A DNA stretch of 64,000 nt, taken from NCBI GenBank assembly GCA_907163375.1, contig CAJQUW010000932.1:310001-374000 (forward strand). The letters run 5' to 3'. This stretch comes from Prostheceraeus crozeri (lineage: Eukaryota > Platyhelminthes > Polycladida > Euryleptidae). The position numbers and the translations under genes were made by a program. The notes beneath the pieces are model-generated. The model did no database searches. It worked only from the letters and a program-made list of their open reading frames with translations, and was not told where the DNA came from. Position 1 is the stretch's first letter, and each line of letters begins with the position of its first letter. Shown in pieces: positions 1 to 10,701 of the stretch.

Positions 1-1023
1 CAGCGGTGTGACGTCTCACATTGTAGGCTGAGGCGAAGACCCTGTCACATCGCTGGCATCGAAAGTCCTCCTTCTCTTCGACTTCCATCTCCCTCTCCTC
101 TCCGACTATCTCCAACTCCTCCTGCTCCAACAGTCTCTCCACCGACTTGACGGAGAGGAGAGGGAGTTCGACCGCTGCAGGTGGTGGTGGCGATGCTGGG
201 ATGACGATGGGACGGGAGGGAACGTCGCCGTCCAGAAGGTAGGCCGCCAGATCTGTTGAGAAAAAGAGAAAAGAGATTAGTGACATGATCATCATTTCAA
301 GTTTGAAGTCTTATCTCCCTTTTCCGAATCACGGATACTTACCATCTAATGAACTGATTTCCGGCAACACCGATGGACGCGGAGGAGGTAGGAGAGGGAC
401 GCGAGCCGAGGGTGGAAGGGTCCTGGGCTTCGGTGTTGGAGGGACGTGGTGACGAGGAGCAGGGACTGGAACAGGGACGGGTGCAGGGAGCGGACCAGGC
501 TGTGGAGGTGGAGCGATGACAATGCCCGAGCTCGAGAGAGGGGTCGCACCTTGGGCGGAGGTAGATGGGTGGGAAGGTAGGGCTGGAAATTCCTTGCGGT
601 ATTTCCGCCTCGCAGCTTCTTCCCACTTCTCCTTCTTGGCTAAATCTGTAGAGAGGAAAGAGAGATTAGATAATGAGATAAGGATGATGCAGAGGATCTG
701 AAACATTATAAACATGAAATGTTAAAGATACTTACACTTGCCAAGCCGCTCATAGGCTTCCCCGATTGTTCCTTGGGGGACGGGTTCCCCATTACGAATA
801 CATTCATGCACTGAAAAAGAATGACAGCAAAGATAAGCAGAGGTAAAATTTGGATTCGGTTTAAACATGAACAAAATAAGGTAGGGCTCTTGATTTTAAT
901 GAGGATGTCTACCCTGATGATGTTAGTAATGGAGTCAACCTTGTTACAAATACTTACATTGCTCGATGGTAGCCTTCCCCATCTCAGCAGCAATTCGATA
1001 ATTTTCAACTTTGTTGAATTCCA
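1..1023 (-). CDS. C2H2 zinc-finger protein of element C (spliced, continues outside window)
   Basis: This is probably a DNA-binding or replication/transcription accessory protein; the function is inferred only from the zinc finger. Four coding blocks on the minus strand (about 1023-955, 811-739, 646-346 and 252-1) are each bounded by splice-like signals, such as a TTTTTCAG acceptor before block 2 and GTAAGT-type donors after blocks 1-3. The first block starts MEFNKVENYRIAAEM, matching MEFYGEIERYRVSAKL in A and B. The third block is very proline-rich. The last block is acidic and ends in a C-x2-C finger (FRCQRCDRVFASAYNVRRH). All four blocks are open as far as seen, so this copy looks whole. 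Its base composition is clearly more GC-rich than the A and B copies. An upstream TATA box and leader intron lie at about 1066-1515. Confidence 0.6.
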
Positions 1024-1065
1024 TTTTTGAACGATTGCAGATGATTAATTGTAAAACTTCAATCA

Positions 1066-1562
1066 CTGAAAAGGAAAGATGAGAATCGTTTCATTTGCCT
1101 AGTCAACGTTTATCATGGGAACAATCATTGAAGTAACATCTAATGAGTTACATTTCACTCTACTCCATATCATAAAGACTAACCTTTGTCGAATGGCTGA
1201 AGTAATCTGACCTGGCGAGAGAAAGCGTCACGTTGAGTATGAAGTCGAACACCCAACATGAGCAACGGCTCAGAAGTTTCGGTCTAACAAACGGCGAACA
1301 ACCCATGCAACGCAATCCCTCTCATCGCCGTCCCGAAGGAACGCTCGAGCAAAGGAGGTATTACAGCGATGATATGTTTTATGAGTAGAAGATATGATAG
1401 CAAGAGACTATTCAACTTGATAGCAAGTCAAAACAACCTGATAGCAGGAGCTCACCAACACTCACCTTGTGAAAGATAAATGTGAAGAACAGAGCTGATG
1501 CACTGCCTTTTATAAGATTTTCCTAAGCGGTGAATGGATGAGACCTCTCGTCCAATCACAGA
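1066..1562 (-). promoter_or_regulatory. Promoter, leader exon and 5' intron of the zinc-finger gene (module 1, element C)
   Basis: Reading the minus strand there is an inverted CCAAT box (ATTGGACGAG, about 1545-1556), then TATAAAAGG at about 1507-1515, then a short leader ending CACAAG at 1466 followed by a canonical GTGAGT donor. An acceptor (TTTTCAG) ends at 1066, 43 bases before the ATG at 1023. The resulting 400-nt intron contains the hairpin GTTCC-TTCG-GGAC (1330-1342), the signature of a module repeated throughout elements A, B and C. The best-preserved TATA box and donor of the module-1 copies are here. Splicing is inferred from signals only; no transcript was available. Confidence 0.6.
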
Positions 1563-1654
1563 CGAGCTAGAGTTCCCGATGTGTACACATACACATTTGT
1601 AACGCGTTATTGAAATCGTCCTAGGCAAAATGATGTTTAGCAATAGACTCAACC

Positions 1655-2070
1655 ATGGCACCTGAAGTCAATACATTGAAACATGATGATTGCACGATTC
1701 GTTTTCATCAAGAGTGCTTCGAAGGCTTAATACAAGATTACATCCTTGATTACATCCTTGAGACAGAATTGGAGGCATGTTTAGACTACACACGAGAAAT
1801 ATTTTTTCAAAGACTCACTTAATTGCAAATGTCAATTACATTCATTTTCCACAAGGTGAAGTAGCGGAAAGTGTTGACTTTCAATTTCGTTCCTACGGAC
1901 AAGAATATGTTACTGATGCTTCTGAGTTTTATACACGACATCTGCGGAAGATTATTTCTCGGATGGACAACTTTCATGGTTACGGCGATCATTTGCTTCT
2001 GAATAAAATAAACCATATTGTCATTGCTATTAGTAAAGTGGGTTTCAATGATGTTAAATCAAAGACCAAA
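1655..2070 (+). pseudogene. Small conserved gene of element C (homologue of the 140-aa gene of A and B)
   Basis: This is the counterpart of the 140-residue gene at 24281 and 53761. An ATG at 1655 begins MAPEVNTLKHDDCTIRFHQE, matching the C-S-L-R-F-H start of the A copy. The downstream part preserves the spaced residues FY-RH-K-SR-FH-G-LLL-I-HI-I. Nucleotide similarity to A and B is low while these residues persist, which argues that a real protein was under selection. It looks broken, with about one break. It is transcribed away from the zinc-finger gene, so the two are divergent. The function is unknown; see the finding on its resemblance to the N-terminal module of the polymerase protein. 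Confidence 0.5.
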
Positions 2071-2429
2071 TAAACATTTGGCAACATTCTCCAATAAAAC
2101 TTTTTAACACTGAAGGTAAGTTACAAGACAATCTACACTGTGCAGTAAAACCTTTTCGATAAAACTTTCTAGTGCTGTGATGAGTTCGCTCAGTCATAAA
2201 ACTTCAATGATCAAACTTTACTTTCACAAACGTGTGTCGCAGTAAAGCTAGTTGACTACACTAACGCTTGCATTTTATGACATTTATGTTTCATAAAACG
2301 CCATGATCAAACGTTTCTAACTATACATCAACCTGTGTTGCAGTAAAACTTTTGTACAACATGATAAAGTTTCTGACAACACTGACAAGAGCTTGTTCAC
2401 TACTGATGAGAGGAGTCTGATGTGTTGCA

Positions 2430-2770
2430 TGTGGTGCAAGGGTGTCCTCCCATTTCATTCCATTCATCAATTCGTCTCATTGATAGAGACAAGTAGAACT
2501 CGTGGTTCATTCTCATAACGTATGCAATGGAGAGTTTATAAGGTAACCTTCGACAGATGGCTAAATGTCACCCTGGCGCGAATGCATACTACGTTGAGAC
2601 AGAGGCAACCACTTGCAAACATGACGCAGAGAGGTTTAACAAGATTGACCATTGCCGAATGTCCCATGCGGTATACATGGCTACGGGTTTTACCGCCGTC
2701 CTGAACAGGAACGCCCGTCGAAAGGAAGTATTACACCGAACTTCATTTGCAACGTTCAAGTTGACTGATA
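2430..2770 (-). promoter_or_regulatory. Leader module 2 of element C
   Basis: This stretch aligns with the module-2 copies in the TIRs of A and B, including the landmarks corresponding to GGTTGCCTTTCG, AACCTCTCTGCGTCATGTTT and the GCGG/CCGT small stem. The hairpin at 2698-2712 reads GTTCCTG-TTC-AGGAC on the minus strand: the loop differs from UUCG but the stem stays fully paired. I do not see a clear TATA box next to it. Confidence 0.45.
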
Positions 2771-2976
2771 GCAGATTCAACTTAATGATAGTATTCGCCA
2801 GTCTGAAGACTGCCCAGGGCAAACCGCGTGGAGGTTCTATCATGTCTTGCCCCGTGGTGGCCCTTATCAGAGCCGTTGGTTCGTTCTCGGGACTGAAGGC
2901 AGGAGGAAAGATCTGCAATGAAAATGTTATGTGTTGGAATAGGATATACTATCTCATTTGCTTTTCAGTTACCGAG

Positions 2977-4089
2977 TTAGCCATCCGTAGGCAGTTTCGT
3001 GCGCTTCCTAACTGAGAAGGCGGTCAATTGCCCACGCACTCGGAGTGTGGCGTGTAGACATTTCTTCTGGGGGTGTCCGTTATAACATATGATGGAATCA
3101 TCTAGGTTTTTATTGACAATAACCTGACCGTTCAGATGATTATCCCGAATAGGGATGTGAAACTCAAACAACCTATCCTCATTCAAACGATTCCACTCAT
3201 CCCTCATGCGCTCCAACTTCTCAAACGCCTGTCTCTCATCACCCCGCCTAGCCACATTCCTCTCCAACTCAACATTCCTCGCTCTCAACACAGTCATCTC
3301 CTCAAACTTCGCTTCAGCATCTCTCATTCTTCTCTCTGCAGCACTCGCCCTCTTCTCACAGTCATCATTCTTCTCTTCCAACTCTCGCGTCTTCTTCAAA
3401 TCTGTCACATCACGCCTCATTCGGATATTCTCATCCGCTACCTCCCTAGTCTTCACATCCTTCTTTTTCAAGTCATCCAACTCATTCACGACTTCGTCTT
3501 TCACCTTCTTCAAACTTTCATGTTTATTCACCAACAAAGCATGTGCCGTCTGCTGCGACACATGCTTCGTTTCCATATCCTTCATCCACCTCGCCGACTG
3601 CACGCATATCCCACCACCCTTCACTTTTGGGGAAGATGAGCTCTGCGGGGGGTCCTCAGCAACGATGTTGGACACCTCCGAGGAAGAAGAGCTCAACTTC
3701 CTCACACGCTCCCTATCTAAATCCACATCATCCTCATCATCACTCTCAAACACTCTCTTCCGCTGAATCTCAGCCTCCAACGCAGCAACAGCTTTCTCCA
3801 CCTTGGCGTCTCGCTCTATCGCCAACATTCGCTCCCTCTCTTCAACAATTAACTTGGTTAGTCGATAGTCATTTACCAAACCTCCAGCACAATCAGCATG
3901 CGCTCGGTAAAACTTCACATCATCCTCATCTCCCTTTAACAGCCTACACTTCACACACGCAACCCTACTCAGGATAATCATGTGGTCGGTGCCCGCCTTC
4001 TTGACATGGGTCTTGGCGTCCGCACTGCGATTGATTCGCCCACATACGCACATTTTCACATGAAACTTGCGGTTCTTGTCGTTTACCAT
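2977..4089 (-). CDS. 370-aa coiled-coil protein with Cys-rich N-terminus (element C)
   Basis: No family was recognised. The N-terminal 60 residues hold C-x-C (CVCG) and C-x2-C (CVKC) about 28 residues apart, with two histidines between, which suggests a small zinc-binding domain. Residues about 110-150 are acidic and serine-rich (FESDDEDDVDLD, then LSSSSSEV), a likely flexible phosphorylatable linker. Residues about 165-320 are Lys/Glu/Arg-rich with heptad-like spacing, a long predicted coiled coil (ESLKKVKDEVVNELDDLKKK and onward). The C-terminal 50 residues are mixed and probably globular. The reading frame is uninterrupted. The ATG at 4089 sits six bases inside an exon that follows a TTACAG acceptor, and a TATA box lies 600 bases upstream. 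A and B have no counterpart at this position. It could be a structural, terminal-protein-like or host-interaction protein; none of these can be decided from sequence. Confidence 0.7.
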   Translation of the reverse strand: MVNDKNRKFHVKMCVCGRINRSADAKTHVKKAGTDHMIILSRVACVKCRLLKGDEDDVKFYRAHADCAGGLVNDYRLTKLIVEERERMLAIERDAKVEKAVAALEAEIQRKRVFESDDEDDVDLDRERVRKLSSSSSEVSNIVAEDPPQSSSSPKVKGGGICVQSARWMKDMETKHVSQQTAHALLVNKHESLKKVKDEVVNELDDLKKKDVKTREVADENIRMRRDVTDLKKTRELEEKNDDCEKRASAAERRMRDAEAKFEEMTVLRARNVELERNVARRGDERQAFEKLERMRDEWNRLNEDRLFEFHIPIRDNHLNGQVIVNKNLDDSIICYNGHPQKKCLHATLRVRGQLTAFSVRKRTKLPTDG

Positions 4090-4095
4090 GGCTAA

Positions 4096-4706
4096 CTGTA
4101 AGATAATGAAATTTGTATAAGTTTGGAATCATGTAGTTCAGTCATATTCCTAAAGCATTACACTTAGTGACGAATTATAGATTTGAGTATAGTGAGTGAC
4201 ACTCCATCCCGTCGACAGCCCGAAGGCCTTGTACCGATCACTAGGGAAATGAAAGATCTTCCCGATACCCGCTATTTACAGCTTAAGACATCATTGTCAC
4301 TGCCCCGAAGTGGTAACAGCAACGCCGAGTCAAAGGTAGTGATCAGTAGCTGGGATCTAGCCCCTCAAAGCTGCCTTAGCTTTAGTCAAATTTGAAATCT
4401 GATAGCAGATTTGAACTCAGCATACTTAAAAACCTTAGACTACATGTTAAAACTTTGAAAAAACTGAAAATTAAGAATTTTTAAAAAATTCGGCATTTTA
4501 CTACTCATACTACTTTTAAAAATTTTTATCAGTAGTAAAGACACTATCAAACGCTATCACACAAACTTTGAAGTAAGAAGATAGCTTGCCTACTTCAAAA
4601 GATAGAGTCATGTGAAATCCCGATATCGGGAGCTCAGAGCGACGACCGTCGCTTACCTCGTCTTTCGATGAAGTGATCAGACTTACGTTGCGGGGGTTTA
4701 TATATG
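4096..4706 (-). promoter_or_regulatory. TATA promoter, leader exon and 5' intron of the 370-aa gene
   Basis: On the minus strand TATATAAA lies at 4697-4704. It is followed by a short leader ending CGAG at 4657 with a GTAAGC donor, and a 561-nt intron ending at a TTACAG acceptor (4096) just before the start codon. The intron contains GGCC-TTCG-GGCT (4217-4228), which is the module hairpin with a different but still paired stem. The bases after the donor (GTAAGCGACGG) match those at the other modules (GCAAGTGACGG, GCAAGTGTCGG, GTGAATGTCGG). This links the coiled-coil gene to the same expression system as the zinc-finger gene. Confidence 0.6.
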
Positions 4707-6122
4707 CACAGAAGAAAACTTAAAATGGCTCTGTCTCCGAAAGTATTCATCGTAGGGACACGCGGTTACTTGCAATCGATCTGTCTAACAAGTCTCTATC
4801 ATATGACACCTGAACCATTCTCATGTGACTATGGGAAGTGGGTAACTCAGCACATGGCCATGCAACATACCACAAGTGAAAAATTCCTGAGTGTGGGACT
4901 TCCAGTGTGGTGAAAATTTTGAAAAATTCCAAACTTCCGAATTTCAACCTGAAACCTATCCCAAAACTTTTTTCATCACTTTTCACTTATACCCCCCCGG
5001 GGGGGTTCGGTAAAATTTGATGAAAAATGTTTTGGTAAGGGTCCCAGGTCGTAATTCGGAATTTTGAAAATTTTCAAAATTTTTTCCATACTAAGTTGCT
5101 CTGAAACTTAGGCTTTTTTCGCAAATTCCTAAAATCTTGTAACAGCTCTAACTTTTGAACGGCTGATCCGATTGACACGCGACAAAAACATGTCATTTGA
5201 CAGTTGTTTTCTCCTCTTTCAAATGAATATCTATAAGACAAAATCCATCCACTAGAACCAAAGTTATCCTCGGGGGGGGGGGTCAGAACTTTTTCTCTTG
5301 GATGGAGTTGGGAAGACGTTCCTAGACCCAAAATTGGTCAAAACGTCCGAATTTGCACTCCGTTTTCCCATCCGAGGCCTCCTTCATGTCGAAAAACGAC
5401 TTTTCTCATCCCAAAGCATTCAACACCTGACTTTTCCAACTCTGACGTTTTCCTACCATTTTCCTCCCTCAACCCAGGAAAAGTGGTCCAAACTGAGCTT
5501 TCAACTGCATTTTTCTCACTCTTAGCTTTTAAACGAGCTATTGCACGATTTTCTACGATTTCTAACACCAAAGTTGGAAATTCGGCAGGAGGGGGGGGGA
5601 CGTCCTCAAAATTTTTTCTCTCCGATTTCGCTGGGAAGAAGTTCCTAGACCCAACATTTCACGTAGAGTCCGAATTTCGCCTCCGTTTTTCCATCCGAGC
5701 ACTCCTTCATGCCGAAAAATGGACTTTCTCATCCCAAAACCACCAAAACCTACCTTTTTCCAACTCTGCCGTTTTCAGAGATTTCACCCCTTGCCTCACA
5801 GGAAAACTCCTCCTTCCTTTCTTCCCCACCCAAAATTTCACGCAGATTCCAAATCTAAACTCCAATTTCCAATCTGAGACCTCCTTCATGCCGAATTCCA
5901 GCCTTTCTCATCCCAAAACCACCAAAACCCACCCTTTCCTCACTCTATCCTTTCCAGTTTCCACCCCTTGCCTCATCACTCCTCCTTCCTTCCTTCCTTC
6001 CTTCCTTCCAGAGGGGGGGTAGGGAACAGTTTCCTCCTCTCGGACCCATTCCTCCCAGCACATCCTTGGCCCTCTCCCGTCTTTCCAGAGGGGGGGGGCT
6101 GAGTCAGCATTTCGCATTTTGG
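4707..6122. repeat. Subterminal region of element C with G-tracts and diverged repeats
   Basis: No gene is supported here. The stretch holds a perfect 14-bp palindrome of seven C then seven G (4992-5005), long G-tracts near 5272-5282, 5590-5599, 6014-6021 and 6091-6099, and a (TTCC)n run near 5990. Three diverged repeats of one block, anchored by 'CTCCTTCATG' and 'TTTCTCATCCCAAA', lie at about 5340-5460, 5665-5780 and 5850-5960. The same block occurs once or twice in the TIRs of A and B (35080-35290, 39040-39210, 58170-58340, 58520-58690), each next to a G8-G10 tract and 'AGTCAGAACTTTTTCTCTC'. The end carries GGCTGAGTCAGCA, a TGACTCA-type palindrome. Confidence 0.55.
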
Positions 6123-7729
6123 ACTTGCGCCTGCCATGGGATTACTACTGATGAATTACATGCAAGAAGCCAACGAGGTAAATGTTCTTTAATTCTAACA
6201 CCAAGTTTCTATCTGTTCGGCCGATTTAACTGCCTCCGCAGTCACTGGTAAAATTATAGATAACATGTGACCTCTTCAGAAAGGGAACCTGGTCTTTTAA
6301 AGAACGCACGGGAATATGCCTAGTAGCACATGTGAACACCGGCTTGCACGACGGGTAAGCTGTGAAATTGTGCACGGCATTCTTTTGTAATTTAAGCCGC
6401 AACTATGTATTCCATTCATAGCCGATATATTTATTCCAAGCCATTGCAATGTAAATTTCAAATCTATTTTGATGCAGCAGAAAAGAGTGCCGCAAAATAT
6501 CGGTTAAATGCGCAATTGTGAACCGAATCCCCTGTTCATGAAGTCGAAATTTACCCGTTGAAATTTGTGCAGAGGTAATTAAAAATTTACAAGTTGCAAA
6601 TTCTTTCATACAAGATCAAGTTCACAGAAGGCAGCGTGTAGCAGTTTTCAATTTACAGATTCCAGGTCGCTCCCAAAGTAGGCCCCTGATGTTTCATATA
6701 GTTAAATAAGTTTGGCGAGATTCGCATGATTCAAATATTCAATGAATTAAGAAAAAATGCTAAGCCAACGGTGGTTTTAGACGAACGACGTCCGCCTGTT
6801 ATACGAATAAGACTTTTTCATAAGTGCTTGTCATGAATTCCCACTGAAAGAGTCGACAAAACAATTTTGAATATGCTTTGCTTTTATGATCCATGTATCC
6901 GAATTACTTGAAACAAAGAATACAACTTGAGACGGATCGTTTCGCAAATGTTTCTCATTTTAAAGCTGCTTCCTCAATACCATGTTGTGGAAGATATTTC
7001 GACTTAACTTATCGTGGTGGTAGAACGCATTCCGATATAGAAGTTTTGCAATTTTTGAAAAACTTCATAAAAACTGCTGTACAAGCAAGCCAAGTTGTGA
7101 TGCGAATTAAATTTAGTGTAAAGTTATCTCTAATATGGGTTAAAAGAAAAAACAGGATCATCAGTCCAGGCATTCGTGGTGAGCTTTGCATTCAACTGTT
7201 TGGTGACAGACTATGGTGCTGTCATATTGTGGCATCCTAATGAACATCAGACTCAACAAGCCTTGAGAAACTGAGTTGTAAGAGGATGTCACTGATTTGG
7301 TGCAATAAACCGATTGAGATGGGGAGGAAAGTTAGGCCTTCACTTCTAGAGAGCTTCACCTTCAGAGAAAGCAATCAGCCCTACCACCCTAAGAAAATAG
7401 AGTAAGAACCTCAGTAAAACAATAATTTGATATGTGATAGATATGTGTTTCTTCATCATGATAATTGAAAATTTTGTATACTGCTCCAGTAGCTTGCTTA
7501 GCAAAGAGTGCTTTTCAAAATGAAAAAAACATAACATGAAGTTTAGCTCTGATTGAACAAATTCAGTGATTCCCATGGTTAGGTGAGTCCCCTGCATTGG
7601 GGAAGCAGCGAGAAGCTATTAAAATACAAAATTTAATGCAGTTGTATATTTATTTTTCTTAAAAATCAGACTAAAAGAGAAATCTCTTGTAAAAAGTCAT
7701 TACTTATTAAATTGTCTTATAGCTATCAG
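6123..7729. other. Host DNA without a recognised gene
   Basis: AT-rich unique-looking sequence. An open stretch at 6893-7240 (115 codons, plus) has no recognisable domain and no clear splice context, so it is not called as a gene. Confidence 0.4.
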
Positions 7730-7737
7730 TCATGTCT

Positions 7738-7893
7738 TTAGCCTGAGTATGAATGGCGGCAAGATGTCAGTTGAAAGGGACTTGAAACTGATGCATCACG
7801 GGTAGGGGCTGTAGGATTCAGTCCGGTTGCAACCGGCGTGCCGTTTTCATAATTTATTTTTTCTTCTGTCCTGAAGAGTAATCGAGGATACTG
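7738..7893 (-). CDS. Possible terminal exon of a host gene
   Basis: On the minus strand a strong polypyrimidine tract and acceptor (TTTTTTATTTTTTCAG) precede 7893. The following frame stays open for about 50 codons to a stop at 7738, giving a tail that contains RTEEKINYENGTPVATGLNP and ends SCRHSYSG. The tract is more GC-balanced than its flanks. Upstream exons were not identified with confidence; the GC-richer stretch 9462-9610 on the same strand is one candidate. The product is not recognised. Confidence is modest because only one splice site supports it. Confidence 0.35.
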   Translation of the reverse strand, partial: QYPRLLFRTEEKINYENGTPVATGLNPTAPTRDASVSSPFQLTSCRHSYSG

Positions 7894-10030
7894 AAAAAAT
7901 AAAAATATCAGATTTTCACATTTGATAATTATAGTGCTCACCAAGTAAATTCATGAGGCAATAAACAGGCATTATAGTGCTGAAAGGCATAATGTAAAAT
8001 ACTTTTGTTATCATTCTGTGGATTACAATTATTGAAGTTTAATAAGATAATTATCATCTGATTACTGATTCTGCTATTGGTGTGAAATTGTAAAAGGACG
8101 AATAATTGATAATATAATATCAATTAAGCTTATTATCTCAAAGCACACTTATTTCATCATTTTTTCTCATAAATTCGTCGGGAAGCTACTTCCTACTAGA
8201 CTGTAATACTTTTATCCATTGTTCTGTCAAAGTTTTGAATTCGCAACAATTGTACATTGTTGTTTGCAATATAATTGCTTTTTGTGTTATGTTTTACGTT
8301 GTGTAATCGGTCAGTCAAAGTTTCTAACGTTGTCAATTTCTTCCCCGATGCCTCCTCAATTATGTGCATTTAATAAGTATTGTCTTTCAAATAAGAAGCG
8401 TTTTTGATTGAAACAAAAGATGTTTTGCTTTAACTGTCTGAGAGAAAATTTGTTGATTGATATCAACCTGAAATGATATTTGAATCTTGTTGTGCTCGAA
8501 TTCACCATTACTCAGACCGAAAATAATAGAGGATGAACAAATAAAAATATTGAGGTCTATAAATCCAGAGATAAATAGAGATAAACTTGATGAAAAATAA
8601 ACTGACATTTAAAAAAAATAATAACGAATAATATTTTTACGATAATTATTCAGAATATGTATAATAGATAATCATATAATATCTACTGATTACCATATTT
8701 TCTCGAATCGATCCCGCCCTCGGATATAAACCGCCTTCAAAAATAACTCGCACCTAGAATCTATCACCTAGAAGACTATTTGCGAGTTTCATTATAAAAC
8801 CAATGCCATTTGAGTGTAAGCGGGATTCTTCGGTTTTAAATATCATTACTACTCAACAGTTGTCCTACCTATATGTTTTTGATTTCTAAATTATCAGCAT
8901 AAAATGAAACACAACTACTTCATTGTTCCCAGGTGTTTCTATCAAAAATCATGGAATGAAACTGATTGCTTTAGAAATATGTTTCTACAATTATTTTTAG
9001 CATGATTTGTACGAAATGATAGAATTACTATTCGTTTAATTAATAGGTGCTTCTAAAGATTATTATGAAAATGAAATTTTGCCGCTCTGACAGGCAAGAA
9101 TGAATCCCCACGCAAAAAATACTCAAACTGATTATACTAAGGCAATCAGTTTGATCAGCCATCATTCTTGAAAATTAGCCATTTTTTTAATCATGTTGAA
9201 ATAATGAGCATATGCACTTAGTCGTCTTACTTTCTGTCTCATATTTATGTAATAAGTTGCTCAGCAATGAGGATCAATTGTATCATTCATCTCAACTTGC
9301 ATTAATAAGAATAGAGGTGGAAATATATCGAATGAATGAAGTTCTCTCTTAAGTTTTAGTACAAAGTACCGGTAGGTGCGATAGATCAAACTGAGGTTAT
9401 GCAATCTAATATGCGATAAAGTTTGTGAGAGTTAGTCGACAGGGATTTATTTATGTTTTATTCACAAGATTACATATTTCAACACAATTTCGGTTGTAGA
9501 ACAACTGCCGTTGACGACTTCGTCATTGGTTGAAATGGCCAGCGATATCCCCGTGGGTTCGGATGAACCCTTAAACTTCAAATGGTTTGGCGACTCACAA
9601 CTGAATTTGTTAGTGTGAAATTGTATGAGAGCGTGCGTCTTTGAAAGAAAATTAAATTTCTGCTCCACTTTGGTAACACAAAGTTGCTTCCATTCAGAAA
9701 GTGGCACTCATACAGCAATTTTCTCTATAACTGGAACTCCTACACATTCACAGAAAGAACATCAATAAGCTCGCGCGCACATTGACAAACATGTACACAC
9801 ATTTGTAGATTTTACTGCATACAACTTTTCGATTGACATTCTTCTTTTCACATTGAAGTACAAGGTTGAGAGACCATGATGCATCACGGTGTCTACAGTT
9901 AGTTTAATTGCAATTTTGTCTTGATTATCCGCAATCAAAAACACGAAAATATCTTAGTATATATTTCATTCTCGAAAAACCGCAATCCTGCAATTCAAAA
10001 TAGGTGCAGGGATAGGCCCGGCGCCTGTAC
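7894..10030. other. Host intron-like or intergenic DNA
   Basis: Very AT-rich, with no gene recognised. The segment 9462-9707 is open on the minus strand and less AT-rich than its flanks (it includes SSEPTGISLAISTNDEVVNG), so it may be an exon, but no clean splice pair was seen. Confidence 0.35.
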
Positions 10031-10299
10031 AGAGTTCAGGTGCTATGGACTATCCTTTATTTGTATTTCCACGCTTCATCATGGGTATCGTGATCTTCAA
10101 CGTCGCTTGTTTTATTGGTGGTGTGATAATTGTGTCCGCTGGTTTTGTTTTGGAAGAACGCCGATTCATGCTGTACGATGTCTATGCAAAAGCCTTCCCT
10201 ATCAGCCTTCTTATCTTTGTTATGTGTTCTATTACGGTATTCGTGCTCACAATTGATCTTACATACTACAGAAGCTCTTTAACAGTCAATAGTTGTCAG
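10006..10299 (+). CDS. Candidate exon of a host multi-pass membrane protein
   Basis: The frame containing ATG 10045 encodes a very hydrophobic stretch. There are two likely membrane segments (roughly FIMGIVIFNVACFIGGVIIV and FPISLLIFVMCSITVFVLTI), separated by a charged loop (EERRFMLYDVYAK). It ends at TGTCAG followed by a GTGAGT donor at 10300, in phase 0. The frame is also open upstream of this ATG, so the true exon start is uncertain; it could begin after an AG near 10005 or 10036. It continues plausibly into the exon at 10702. The family is not recognised; a small four-pass membrane protein is the simplest reading. Confidence 0.45.
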
Positions 10300-10701
10300 G
10301 TGAGTTTCAAATTCATGTTTGTCAGTGACTAGAGTTATTCAATGATCAACGTTGACCTAATGGCACGTGGCCCATGGGCCACTTAAAACGACCGTCAAGT
10401 TATAATTGAAAGAAGCCTACTTCATTTAAAAGAAGTTTGCCTGAAATATCCCAATTTGGGTATTATAACTTTTACTTTTTGTCTTCACAAGTAAATTTTC
10501 TAATTGTGCATGCTCATATATAATGTATAATTCTTTTAAATCTTATGAAGTCATTATTGGATTTTAATAAAGTAAGTTGGGACTTACTAAAAAGGATTAT
10601 TGAATCCACTGTCTACAACAAGATTTTTTGAAGACTAGGTTGCAATTTATTAATTCATTTTAGAATAATAGTTGAAGTGTACATTTTTTAGCTTTTTTTC
10701 A

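Larger units (their letters stand above)
1..6122. mobile_element. Element C: right part of a PolB/Polinton-like element
   Basis: This is the right-hand part of a large DNA element related to A and B further right; its left part lies outside the window. Membership rests on a homologous spliced zinc-finger gene (minus strand), a homologous small gene, shared leader modules near 1330 and 2700, and a shared G-tract subterminal block between about 5000 and 6120. Its right end is placed near 6122, because a stretch of about 20 bases there recurs inverted at the right edge of the window (element D). It lacks the 31-bp minisatellite that ends A and B, and it carries a 370-codon gene that they lack, so it is a distinct subfamily. 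No polymerase is visible; by comparison with A and B it would lie to the left of the window. Family assignment is by homology to the PolB-bearing copies. Confidence 0.7.

Noticed and set aside
3136-3977. Long plus-strand ORFs opposite the 370-aa gene
   Set aside because: They are low-complexity Ser/His/Leu-rich shadows of the acidic coiled-coil gene.
5298-6022. ORFs across the G-tract subterminal repeats of element C
   Set aside because: Repeat-derived, with no conserved frame among the three repeat units.
6893-7240. 115-codon plus-strand ORF in host DNA
   Set aside because: No domain, no splice signals and AT-rich composition like its flanks; not enough to call a gene.
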